Below are positions 22,934 to 30,923 of a DNA stretch of 56,316 nucleotides, one piece after another. The notes below the pieces were generated by a model. That model was given only the letters and a program-made list of their open reading frames with translations, had not been told where the DNA came from and searched no databases. Position 1 is the stretch's first letter, and each line of letters begins with the position of its first letter. Position numbers and translations under genes: made by a program. The stretch comes from Limisphaerales bacterium (GTDB taxonomy: Bacteria; Verrucomicrobiota; Verrucomicrobiia; Limisphaerales; UBA11358): NCBI GenBank assembly GCA_003134375.1, contig PLAY01000020.1, positions 1 to 56,316 on the forward strand. Direction: 5' to 3'.

Positions 22934-23860
22934 ATGGCCTGGATCAAGCGAAACTTGTTTTTTGTGATTGGCGGCATACTGGCCCTGGGACTGCTGGGGG
23001 CGGCCGGGTTTTATAATTACAAAGGGTGGAGTCAAAACACGGCGGCGTTTGACAAGTTGACCGGGATTTACAACACGTTGCGGGATTTGACCGGCAAAAA
23101 ACCCTCGCCGGGCAACGACCGGGTGGACAACATCGCCGCCGCGCGCGAACAGGAACACCAGGTTCGAGACTGGATTCGACAGGCGGCGGATTATTTTCAA
23201 CCGATTGCACCGATTCCCAACACGGGGACCAATGCCGTTTCGAGTGAAGCGTTCGCCGCTGCGCTCCGCCGGACCATTGACCAACTGCAACATGAAGCCG
23301 AGGCCGCCAGTGTGACCCTGCCACCCAAGTATAACTTCTCCTTTGAAGCGCAACGCTCGCTGGTCAAATTTTCCGGCAATTTGGGAGCGCTGGCCGCGCA
23401 GTTTGGTGAAGTGAAAACCATTTCGGAAATTCTTTTTGCGGCGCGGGTCAATTCGCTGGACGGGATTCAGCGCGTCCGCGTTTCGGATGACGACGCAAAC
23501 GGCCCGCAGGCCGATTATTTCGACAATCATTCCGTGTCCAACAATCTGGCCGTTCTGACGCCCTACCAGGTTACGTTCCGTTCGTTCAGTCCGGAAATCG
23601 CCCAAGTGCTTGCCGGCTTTGCCTCGTCACCGCACGGATTCATCGTCAAGAGCATCAATGTTCAACTGACTGGCACCGCTGCGGCGATGTCGCCGGAGAC
23701 AGCGGGGCCGATGCCCTATCCGCCACCCTCGCTGGCAGCTCCGCCGGCAGCCTCGCCGCCGGGGACGCCGGGCAGGGGCGGATTGCAGACGGTGTTGAAC
23801 GAGCAACTGTTGCGCGTCACGCTGGTGGTCGAGGTTGTGAAATTGTTGCCGAAAAAGTAA
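22934..23860 (+). CDS. Amuc_1100-like inner-membrane/periplasmic pilus protein
   Basis: 308 aa. One N-terminal TM helix (LFFVIGGILALGLLGAAGFYNY), a coiled coil (~35-75), a central alpha/beta region (LVKFSGNLGALAAQFGEVKTISEILF...) and a second ferredoxin-like part (YQVTFRSFSPEIAQVLAGFA), ending in a Pro-rich tail and a last strand (LLRVTLVVEVVKLLP). Position in the operon, topology and the two-domain plan are those of Akkermansia Amuc_1100, a PilO-like protein. By eye the sequence is only distantly similar, so the call rests mainly on context. It starts 1 bp after the pilM stop codon. Confidence 0.7.
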   Translation: MAWIKRNLFFVIGGILALGLLGAAGFYNYKGWSQNTAAFDKLTGIYNTLRDLTGKKPSPGNDRVDNIAAAREQEHQVRDWIRQAADYFQPIAPIPNTGTNAVSSEAFAAALRRTIDQLQHEAEAASVTLPPKYNFSFEAQRSLVKFSGNLGALAAQFGEVKTISEILFAARVNSLDGIQRVRVSDDDANGPQADYFDNHSVSNNLAVLTPYQVTFRSFSPEIAQVLAGFASSPHGFIVKSINVQLTGTAAAMSPETAGPMPYPPPSLAAPPAASPPGTPGRGGLQTVLNEQLLRVTLVVEVVKLLPKK

Positions 23861-23864
23861 GCTC

Positions 23865-24677
23865 ATGGATTTCGTCAAAAAACATTACGAGAAAATCCTG
23901 CTCAGCGTTGTGTTGCTGGGTTTGATGGGGGTGCTGGTGTTCATGCTGTACTTGATTCCCAGCGACCGGCAGAAGCTGGCCAACAACCGTCAGAGTATCA
24001 TCAGCCACGCGGTCAAACCTCTGGAACCGTTGGATTTGACGCGGGAAACAAATGTATCGGCACGGCTGCAATCGCCTTATAAGCTGGATTTTTCGACAAC
24101 GAACAAACTGTTCAATCCGGTTCAATGGCAAAAGAGAGTTGATGGAACTCTGGTGCCGGTCAAGCTCGGGCTCATTGGCCAGGACGCCGCGGTCGTTACC
24201 AAAATCACGCCGCTTTGTTTGATTCTCACGCTGGATTCGATAGAGACCAATGAATTTGGCACGCGCTATGTGATCAGCATGGAGCGCGAGGCGGCGGTTT
24301 TGCCTGCGCAGCGCGGCAAACGGCAGCATTATGCTTCGGTCGGGGAAAAGGTCGGGGAAAAGAATGAAGCCTTCGCCATTGTCGATGTGAGCGGTTCGCC
24401 GGGGAATCCGGCGCAATTGAAATTGATTTTGCAACTGACGGACACCGGCGAAAAGGTCACGCTGTCCAAAGACAAGCCCTTTCGCCGCACAGACAGTTAC
24501 TGTGCGGACTTGAAATATGATCCCGAAGGGAAAAAATGGCAGGGGCAGCGCGTCAACGCGGATTTAAGATTTGCCGGCGATGACAACATTATCGTTGCCA
24601 TCAACCAGGACTCGGTGATATTAAAGGCCAGATCAAACGATAAAAAAACGACATTGACATACAGCCCCAATCCTTGA
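23865..24677 (+). CDS. Amuc_1099-like membrane-anchored pilus protein (PilP-like role possible)
   Basis: 270 aa. A short basic N-terminus, one TM helix (ILLSVVLLGLMGVLVFMLYLI), then a periplasmic portion with two small beta-rich halves: residues ~95-160 (LIGQDAAVVTKITPLCLILTLD) and ~160-250 (QLKLILQLTDTGEKVTLSKD, FRRTDSYCADLKYDPEGKKW). It lies between the Amuc_1100-like gene and the secretin, as Amuc_1099 does. It may bridge the inner-membrane platform to the secretin. Annotation by position and topology only; no catalytic motif is visible. Confidence 0.65.
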   Translation: MDFVKKHYEKILLSVVLLGLMGVLVFMLYLIPSDRQKLANNRQSIISHAVKPLEPLDLTRETNVSARLQSPYKLDFSTTNKLFNPVQWQKRVDGTLVPVKLGLIGQDAAVVTKITPLCLILTLDSIETNEFGTRYVISMEREAAVLPAQRGKRQHYASVGEKVGEKNEAFAIVDVSGSPGNPAQLKLILQLTDTGEKVTLSKDKPFRRTDSYCADLKYDPEGKKWQGQRVNADLRFAGDDNIIVAINQDSVILKARSNDKKTTLTYSPNP

Positions 24678-24766
24678 AATTCTGAAGCATAATTGGTCAC
24701 GATAACACCGGCGTCTGATGGCGCTAATTTGATTTACATCGATTTACGACGAACCTGGAACGAACC

Positions 24767-26941
24767 ATGACAAAAGCAGCACCTCTCTCACTCGGCTTTA
24801 TTTTGTTGCTGGCCGCCGCCGCAATGTTGCCGGCGCAAACCAGTCCCACGGACGCGGCGGTCAATGAAGCCGTGCTTCGTCAGGCCAATACCATCATCCT
24901 GCGCCAAAAACTTCTGGATGCCAAGAATACCGCCATGCGCGGAGATTTGACCGGGGCCGCCAAACTTTACGAAGATGCCAATACGCTGGTCGAGCAAATC
25001 GGTTCCGGCATCCCCGAAGAAAAGGCGCAAACCATTTCCGGCCTGGCTTCGACCCGGCTTACCCTCGCCCGTCAGGCACAAAGTAAAGGCGATTTGCACG
25101 AAGCCGCCACCCAGGTCAGCCGCGTGTTAAAAGTGGACCCACAAAATGCCGCCGCTCTTGCCTTCAAGAAGAACAACGACAGAGCGCTTGCTTCCATGAA
25201 CGGCAAAATGCCAGACGATGCGACCGTGCAACAAACCAAGTATATCGCCAATGACAAGACAGAAGCGGGCACATTGGTGCGGGACGGCAAATTACTTTAC
25301 GAAATGGGCAAGTTCGATGAGGCCGAAGTCAAATTAAAAGAGGCCGTCAAGCTCGATCCGGACAACGCGGGTGCCTTCTACTACATGAATTTGGTCAAGC
25401 AGGCCCGTTATGACCGTGAAGCGCGCACGCACACGATCGACACGCAAGAACGCATGGTGCAGGTGGAAAAAGCCTACCAGAATCCGGTAAACCGCGGGTT
25501 GCTGCCCATGTCCAATCCGTATGCCTTGACCAATATCGTCCACACCGGTGCCGGTCGCGAGGTCATTTACAGCAAGCTTGACCACATCCGGCTTGATTCG
25601 GTTCCCTGGCCCGAAGGACTGCCGTTGGTCGAAGTGCTTCGCAATCTGAGCGAACAAACCAAGCTGCGCGACCCGGACAAAAAGGGAATTAACTTTCTTT
25701 TTAATCCAAACGCACCGGCAGCCGCCGGGGCCATCACGCCCGCCGGCGGCGCAACGACCATTGACCCGGCCACGGGATTGCCCGTGGCGGCTCCGGCCGG
25801 CGGTGGTGAAGCCGTGGATGCCAGTTCCATCAATGTCAAGTTGACATTAAGCGATGTGCGGTTGGCGGATGTGCTGGATGCCATTGTGTTGGTGGCTGAT
25901 CATCCCATCAAATATTCCGTTGAGGATTACGCCATCGTTTTCTCAACCAGGGGGCCGGACACGATGCAATTGGAAACGCGCACATTTAAAGTGGATCCCA
26001 ACACCTTCCAGCAAGGCTTGGAAAGCGTGAGTGCGCAAAGTTTTGGTTCGTCCTCCTCTAGTGGCGGTAGCGGTGGCAGCGGCGGCGGCGGTGGTGGCGG
26101 CGGTCAGAATGGACAGAACACCGGCGCGGTTGTGCCGGTGATTAACGCAGCTCCCGGAAGCAGCGGCATGCGTCAAACAAGCAGTGGCGGCGGCGGTGGC
26201 GGTGGCGGCGGTGGTGGTGGCGCCGGTAACGGCGGGTTGTCTTATGTGACAACAACTAATCTAACAGCGAACATCAGTCTTTTAGCCAAAAGTTTCTTCA
26301 CGACGCTGGGTGTGAATTTGGACCCGCCGAAGAGCGTTTTCTTTAACGACCGGTTGGGTGTGTTGTTCGTCCGCGCGACCGCGCAGGATTTGGACATCAT
26401 CGAGAAAGCGATTCAGGTGTTGAACATGACGCCGCCGCAGTTGCACATCAAGGCCCGATTCATTGAAGTGGAGCAGGATGACAATGCGGCGCTGGGCTTT
26501 GACTGGTATTTGGGGAATGTCAATATGGGCAATGGAGTGGTAGGGACCGGCGGCAACGCCGGATCGGTCGGTGTGCCGACTTCGCAAATGACTGGTCCCG
26601 GGAGTGTTTATTCATCGGGTATTTTTCCTGGGTACCAAAATGGTGGCACCCTGGTTAATACCATTAACCCCACGGTTCAAAGTCTAACGAGCGGTCTTAA
26701 TAACACCGCTCCGGCCATTGCCTCGATAACCGGAATTCTGACCGATCCCAATTTTCAAGTAGTTATTCATGCCTTGGAACAGCGCACCGGCACCGAAACG
26801 CTGGCGGAACCTGAAGTGACCACCATCAGCGGTCGCCAAACCGAGATGCGCGCGACCCAAATTCTGACCATCATCACGAGCTTTACCTTCCAGCAAGGTA
26901 CAACCAGTGGAACGACCACGGGTACGACAACCACCCCATAA
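24767..26941 (+). CDS. secretin, N-terminal part (PilQ/Amuc_1098-like), ends before the barrel is complete
   Basis: 724 aa. The signal peptide is MTKAAPLSLGFILLLAAAAM. TPR-like repeats (~30-215) follow, with LLYEMGKFDEAEVKLKEAV. An STN/N0-like domain comes next (VEVLRNLSEQT...INVKLTLSDVRLADVLDAIVLVADHPIKYSVE). Two glycine-rich linkers of ~20 residues lead into an N1-like domain (FFTTLGVNLDPPKSVFFNDRLGVLFVRATAQDLDII) and the first part of the secretin barrel (LHIKARFIEVEQDDNAALGFDW...TETLAEPEVTTISGRQTEMRAT). The frame then ends after a Thr/Gly tail, exactly where secretins normally go on to the EVGPVLDV strand. The remaining barrel is encoded by the next ORF. Expected in the outer membrane. 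Confidence 0.88.
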   Translation: MTKAAPLSLGFILLLAAAAMLPAQTSPTDAAVNEAVLRQANTIILRQKLLDAKNTAMRGDLTGAAKLYEDANTLVEQIGSGIPEEKAQTISGLASTRLTLARQAQSKGDLHEAATQVSRVLKVDPQNAAALAFKKNNDRALASMNGKMPDDATVQQTKYIANDKTEAGTLVRDGKLLYEMGKFDEAEVKLKEAVKLDPDNAGAFYYMNLVKQARYDREARTHTIDTQERMVQVEKAYQNPVNRGLLPMSNPYALTNIVHTGAGREVIYSKLDHIRLDSVPWPEGLPLVEVLRNLSEQTKLRDPDKKGINFLFNPNAPAAAGAITPAGGATTIDPATGLPVAAPAGGGEAVDASSINVKLTLSDVRLADVLDAIVLVADHPIKYSVEDYAIVFSTRGPDTMQLETRTFKVDPNTFQQGLESVSAQSFGSSSSSGGSGGSGGGGGGGGQNGQNTGAVVPVINAAPGSSGMRQTSSGGGGGGGGGGGGAGNGGLSYVTTTNLTANISLLAKSFFTTLGVNLDPPKSVFFNDRLGVLFVRATAQDLDIIEKAIQVLNMTPPQLHIKARFIEVEQDDNAALGFDWYLGNVNMGNGVVGTGGNAGSVGVPTSQMTGPGSVYSSGIFPGYQNGGTLVNTINPTVQSLTSGLNNTAPAIASITGILTDPNFQVVIHALEQRTGTETLAEPEVTTISGRQTEMRATQILTIITSFTFQQGTTSGTTTGTTTTP

Positions 26942-26973
26942 CAACTTTATAACTTTAGATACCAACCAGCACC

Positions 26974-27630
26974 ATGAAGACCAGTCGAAAATCAAAAATA
27001 GTTGTAAAAGGTTTTGTTTTGTGCGTGGCCATTGCGCTGTTGGGCGTTATCCCTTCAGGACAGGCCCAAGTGGTTAACCAAGCCGTGCAAACCTCCGCCA
27101 TCACGCCCAGCGAGCAACAGATGGAAGTCGGCCCCGTGCTGGACGTGATCCCTTATGTTTTGTCCGACGGCTACACGGTCAACCTCACATTGATCCCGTC
27201 GCTGACCGAGTTCAGCGGCTACGCCACGCCGCCGTCAATTCCCGGGATCAGCAGTGGTCTCAACGTCGTGATGATTCCCACCATTCTGCCGGACTTTACC
27301 GTGCGCCAGGTCATCACCACCGTCAACATCTGGGATAACCAGACCGTGGTCCTCGGTGGATTGATTTCTTCGTCAGTCCAGGAAGAGAAGGACAAGGTGC
27401 CGGTGCTCGGCGACCTGCCGCTGGTGGGGCGGCTCTTTCAAAGCCAGTCAAAAACTTCCGTGAAAAAAAACCTGATGATTTTTGTGACCGCCACCATTGT
27501 TGATCCGGCTGGCAACCGGGTGCATTCGGACGATGAACTGCCGTTTTTACAAAGCACCATTCCACCGCAACAACCGGGAGTGGAAGTGCGGCCGGGAAAC
27601 GCCGAAACGGCGCCCGTGCCGGTGCGGTGA
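26974..27630 (+). CDS. secretin, C-terminal part, with its own signal peptide
   Basis: 218 aa. It opens with a full signal sequence (basic MKTSRKSKIVVKG, hydrophobic FVLCVAIALLGVI, then PSGQAQ). The mature part is the second half of a secretin barrel: MEVGPVLDVIPYVLSDGYTVNLTLIPSLTEF, then the signature VWDNQTVVLGGLISS in the form IWDNQTVVLGGLISS, KVPVLGDLPLVGRLF and LMIFVTATIVDP. It is in a different frame from the upstream ORF, 32 bp away, and that frame has a TAG 18 bp before the ATG. So it is not one gene with a simple frameshift. The two products would have to be exported separately and combine in the outer membrane. Confidence 0.85.
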   Translation: MKTSRKSKIVVKGFVLCVAIALLGVIPSGQAQVVNQAVQTSAITPSEQQMEVGPVLDVIPYVLSDGYTVNLTLIPSLTEFSGYATPPSIPGISSGLNVVMIPTILPDFTVRQVITTVNIWDNQTVVLGGLISSSVQEEKDKVPVLGDLPLVGRLFQSQSKTSVKKNLMIFVTATIVDPAGNRVHSDDELPFLQSTIPPQQPGVEVRPGNAETAPVPVR

Positions 27631-27746
27631 AAAAGTGGCCAAACGCGGAACAACGTTGTTCGTGGAGTTTCCGGGTGAAACAAAATTGTGAAAATCACGA
27701 ACCCGTTTGAAATACTGGAACCAAGGCGCTCGCACCCGGTAAATTT

Positions 27747-28631
27747 GTGGATCGGTTGCTGATTATTGATGGACACGCTTACGCTTATCGCGCGTTTCAC
27801 GCGATTCGCGATTTGCGTTCGCCGGGTGGCCAGCCGACGAATGCCATTTATGGCTTCGTCAAAATGCTGGCAAAAATGCGGGCGGCCATCGGGCCGTCGC
27901 ATTTGATTGTGGTGTGGGACGGCGGTCTGAGCGCCGAACGCACTGCCCTGTTGCCGGAATACAAGGCGCAGCGTCCGGGAATGCCGGACGATTTGAAGCC
28001 GCAGCTTGACGGGATCGTCAGTCATCTGCAAGCGGCGGGGGTAGCCTCGTTTTGCCGCGAGGGCGTGGAAGCGGACGATTACATCGCGTGCCTGGCGCGG
28101 CGCGCGTCGGAGGCGGGCATGGCCGTGGTCATTGCCAGTTCCGACAAAGATTTTATGCAGTTGGTGTCGGCGCGGGTCGGATTGTTGAACCCGAACGACA
28201 AGAGCGGGACGGTTTGGACGGATGGGCAGGTGCGCGCCAAAACCGGCGTGGCACCGTCGCAAATTGTGGATTGGTTGAGTTTGATGGGCGACACCGTGGA
28301 CAATATTCCGGGTGTGGCCGGCGTCGGGCCGAAAACCGCCGCTGAATTGCTGAAACAATTCGGCTCGGTCACCGCGCTGTATGAGCGGCTGGGTGAAGTG
28401 AAATCGGAAAAGTTGCGCGCGGCGGTGCGCGGTGCGGCGGATGTGGTGCGGCGCAATGGCGAATTGGTGCGGTTGCATGACGATTTGCCGTGTGAATTCT
28501 CGCCGGGCGCGCTGGTGGAGAAACCGGCGGATGCCGGCCGGTTGCGCGAGTTGTATCAGCGCTGGGGTTTCAAGGGCATGCTCGCGGCGCTGGAGGAATC
28601 GGTGCGCGAACGGCAGGCGGTTTTGATTTAG
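27747..28631 (+). CDS. stand-alone 5'-3' exonuclease (DNA polymerase I N-terminal domain type)
   Basis: 294 aa from a GTG (VDRLLIIDGHAYAYRAFHAI). It has the FEN/PIN-like metal site of Pol I 5' nucleases: LIIDGHAYAYRAF, VVWDG, EGVEADDYIACLA, IASSDKDFMQLV, and the helix-hairpin-helix SLMGDTVDNIPGVAGVGPKTAAELLKQFGS. The length is that of the nuclease domain alone, with no polymerase part after it. Such free ExoIX/FEN-like proteins act on flap or primer ends in replication and repair. It lies between the secretin and the exported proteins with no obvious functional tie to either. Confidence 0.9.
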   Translation: MDRLLIIDGHAYAYRAFHAIRDLRSPGGQPTNAIYGFVKMLAKMRAAIGPSHLIVVWDGGLSAERTALLPEYKAQRPGMPDDLKPQLDGIVSHLQAAGVASFCREGVEADDYIACLARRASEAGMAVVIASSDKDFMQLVSARVGLLNPNDKSGTVWTDGQVRAKTGVAPSQIVDWLSLMGDTVDNIPGVAGVGPKTAAELLKQFGSVTALYERLGEVKSEKLRAAVRGAADVVRRNGELVRLHDDLPCEFSPGALVEKPADAGRLRELYQRWGFKGMLAALEESVRERQAVLI

Positions 28632-28725
28632 AAAATGAATTTGGAACACAAAAGTTTGTTGGCGGTCAAACACGGAGCGCGGCTGTTTTTTCAGCGGCGG
28701 TGCGCGTGTTTGGGCGAAAGTATTC

Positions 28726-28755
28726 TTGGACAAAACGCCCGGCTGCGTCTAAAGT
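28726..28755 (+). promoter_or_regulatory. possible promoter of the exported-protein operon
   Basis: TTGGAC, 18 bp, TAAAGT, 14 bp before the ATG at 28770. A single instance with no comparison, so moderate support only. Confidence 0.35.
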
Positions 28756-28769
28756 CTATTGACCCTTTT

Positions 28770-30923
28770 ATGTTGTTGTCATTATTCGTCCGCAGGGCCG
28801 CCATTTGCTTTTGCTGGGGATTGTTCCTTGGAATTCCCGCCGCCGTTTTTGCCCAGACCAATTATTACACGACGAATGGTACGGAGTACGCGATCATTGG
28901 CTCGATGCTGGGCGATCAGGTTTTACCGGACGTGGCAGTGACGCCAGGCGGCGGCTTTGTGGTTTGGCAGGACAACATAACCGATGGCAGCGGCTGGGGC
29001 GTGAGCGCCATGCAGTTGGGCGGCGGCACGGGCAGTTCCTTCCGGGTCAATGTTCAGGGAACAAATGATCAGGCCAATGCCCGCGTGGCCTTGCTGCAAG
29101 GCGGCGGCGCGGTCTTTGTGTGGCAGGGCGGCAAGCCGAGTCAGGAGCAGATTTACGCGCGTTTTCTTTCTGCCGGCAACATCTGGCTGACAGGCGACGA
29201 CGTGCCTGTCAGTGCGCAGTACATCACAAACGTATTCGCATCGTATAGTTATACCACCAACCTAACCTCGACTGTTATAACCAATCGGATTCATGGGCGT
29301 ATAACCGGTTATATCACCAACACAACCGCGACGGTTATCCCGACGGTTGCCAACAACACGACTGTAAGCACCGTAAATTTTCAAATCAACCCGGCCGTGA
29401 CCACGCTGGCCAGCGGCAACGTCGTGATCGTCTGGGGCAGTTTTAACCAGGCCGGTCCCGGCAGTATGCAGGACGTTTATGGGCAAATCCTGTCGCCGGC
29501 CGGCGTGAAAATTGGCGCTGAATTTTTAATCAATCAAATTACCCTTTACAACCAGCGCACGCCGACAGTGGCGGCGCTGGCCAGCGGCGGATTCGTCGTT
29601 GCCTGGGTGTCCGAGCAGGAACGAATGGTTGGCAGCGCGCCGGACCAACTCCTAAGCCCCAGCCAGTTGGCCGCGCTCGCTCCGAGCATTGACATTTATG
29701 CGCGGCTTTACGACGCGAACGGCAACCCGCAGAGCGATGAATTTTTGGTCAATACCGATTCAAATCCGTGCGCTCACCCCAGCGCGGCCGCCGGCACGGA
29801 CGGCGGTTTTATGATTGCCTGGGACGCGCGCGACATGAGCAGTCCCATGACCAACAGTCTGGATATTTACGCGCGCTCGTTCACCAGCGCGGCCCCGGGC
29901 AGCGGCAGCACGGTTGTCCGCGTGAACACCCATCTTTACGGCGATCAATACGCGCCGCGCATCAGTTCGCTGGGAACGGATTATTTGATCACGTGGACCA
30001 GTCTGGGACAGGACGGCTCCCGCGAGGGGGTTTATGCACAATTTGTGCGCGGGAACGGCTCGGTATATGGCGGTGAATTCCGGGTCAACACCACCACCGT
30101 CAGTTCGCAAATGCAGCCGGCGGTGGCTTCGGATGGCGTGAGCCAGTTTCTCGTGGTTTGGACCAGTTATACCGGCGCGCCGTATGCCTTTGATTTGTAT
30201 GCGCAGCGTTATCTGAATGTCAACGCCATGTTGCAGCCGATGGCCGCGCCATTTGTCTGGGCCCCGTTTGTGTTGAGCAACAACATTTATCAGCCGCAGT
30301 TGCAGGTCTCCTGGTCGGCGCTGGCGCAGCAAGGAATTTCCGTTTCCAACTACGAAGTCTATGTGAATGGCGCAAATGCGCCGATGGTGACTGTGACCAG
30401 CAATCAATGGACGATGACGGCGGCGAATGGGCTGACGACCAACAGCACGGAATCATTCCAATTGGATTATGTGACGTCGGATGGGCGGCGCTCACCGATT
30501 TCCCCGTCGGCCAGCGGCTCGACCTGGAGCGGATTGAACTGGGGCGGCATTCCGTATGAATGGATGGCAAAGTATTTCGGAGGATATTCCAACGGCAAAT
30601 ACACCACGAATTACTGGCCGTCCGCAACCGTGCCGCTGGCATCCGGCGGGCCAACACCTTATCAGGTGTTCCTGAGCGGCGGGAATCCGCTGGATCCCAG
30701 CACCTGGCTGCAAACGACGCTGACCAGGACATCGCAGGGTCAATTCTATCTTAGTTGGAACACACAACCGGGCCTGACGTATCAGGTGCAGGTGACGACG
30801 AATTTCACCTCGTGGAGCGTTGTGTCCAATGGTTCGGCACGGCTCGCGTTGGGCACCAATGATGGGATGTATGTCGGAAGCGGTCCGGCGGGTTATTATC
30901 GCATTGTGCTATTGCGTCAATGA
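28770..30923 (+). CDS. large exported protein with propeller-like GGFVV(A/V)W repeats
   Basis: 717 aa from the ATG at 28770, which gives a proper signal peptide (MLLSLFVRRAAICFCWGLFL...AVFAQ); the earlier ATG at 28635 would bury it. Repeats of the form P.VA...GGFVV.W....G.....A/Q occur at about 40-80 aa spacing (GGGFVVWQD, GGAVFVWQGG, SGNVVIVWGS, SGGFVVAWVS, DGGFMIAWDA), suggesting a beta-propeller or stacked blades. Around residues 155-205 it carries the YTTN...STVITNRIHGRITGYITNTT segment encoded by a DNA repeat also found in the protein at 33307. It ends with a beta-rich GLTYQVQVTTNFTSW module common at the ends of verrucomicrobial exoproteins. Its stop overlaps the next start (ATGA). The function is unknown. 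Confidence 0.78.
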   Translation: MLLSLFVRRAAICFCWGLFLGIPAAVFAQTNYYTTNGTEYAIIGSMLGDQVLPDVAVTPGGGFVVWQDNITDGSGWGVSAMQLGGGTGSSFRVNVQGTNDQANARVALLQGGGAVFVWQGGKPSQEQIYARFLSAGNIWLTGDDVPVSAQYITNVFASYSYTTNLTSTVITNRIHGRITGYITNTTATVIPTVANNTTVSTVNFQINPAVTTLASGNVVIVWGSFNQAGPGSMQDVYGQILSPAGVKIGAEFLINQITLYNQRTPTVAALASGGFVVAWVSEQERMVGSAPDQLLSPSQLAALAPSIDIYARLYDANGNPQSDEFLVNTDSNPCAHPSAAAGTDGGFMIAWDARDMSSPMTNSLDIYARSFTSAAPGSGSTVVRVNTHLYGDQYAPRISSLGTDYLITWTSLGQDGSREGVYAQFVRGNGSVYGGEFRVNTTTVSSQMQPAVASDGVSQFLVVWTSYTGAPYAFDLYAQRYLNVNAMLQPMAAPFVWAPFVLSNNIYQPQLQVSWSALAQQGISVSNYEVYVNGANAPMVTVTSNQWTMTAANGLTTNSTESFQLDYVTSDGRRSPISPSASGSTWSGLNWGGIPYEWMAKYFGGYSNGKYTTNYWPSATVPLASGGPTPYQVFLSGGNPLDPSTWLQTTLTRTSQGQFYLSWNTQPGLTYQVQVTTNFTSWSVVSNGSARLALGTNDGMYVGSGPAGYYRIVLLRQ
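29231..29376. repeat. ~145-bp repeat inside an exported-protein gene, copy 1
   Basis: Nearly identical to 36369-36508 in another gene. It begins CGTATTCGCAT, contains the perfect palindrome TATAACCGGTTATA (29300-29313) and ends ACTGTAAGCACCGTAA. It is read in the same frame in both proteins. Confidence 0.85.

Noticed and set aside
26941-26974. Secretin gap as a simple frameshift or read error
   Set aside because: The second frame has a TAG upstream of its ATG, and the ATG opens a full signal peptide that no single base change would create.
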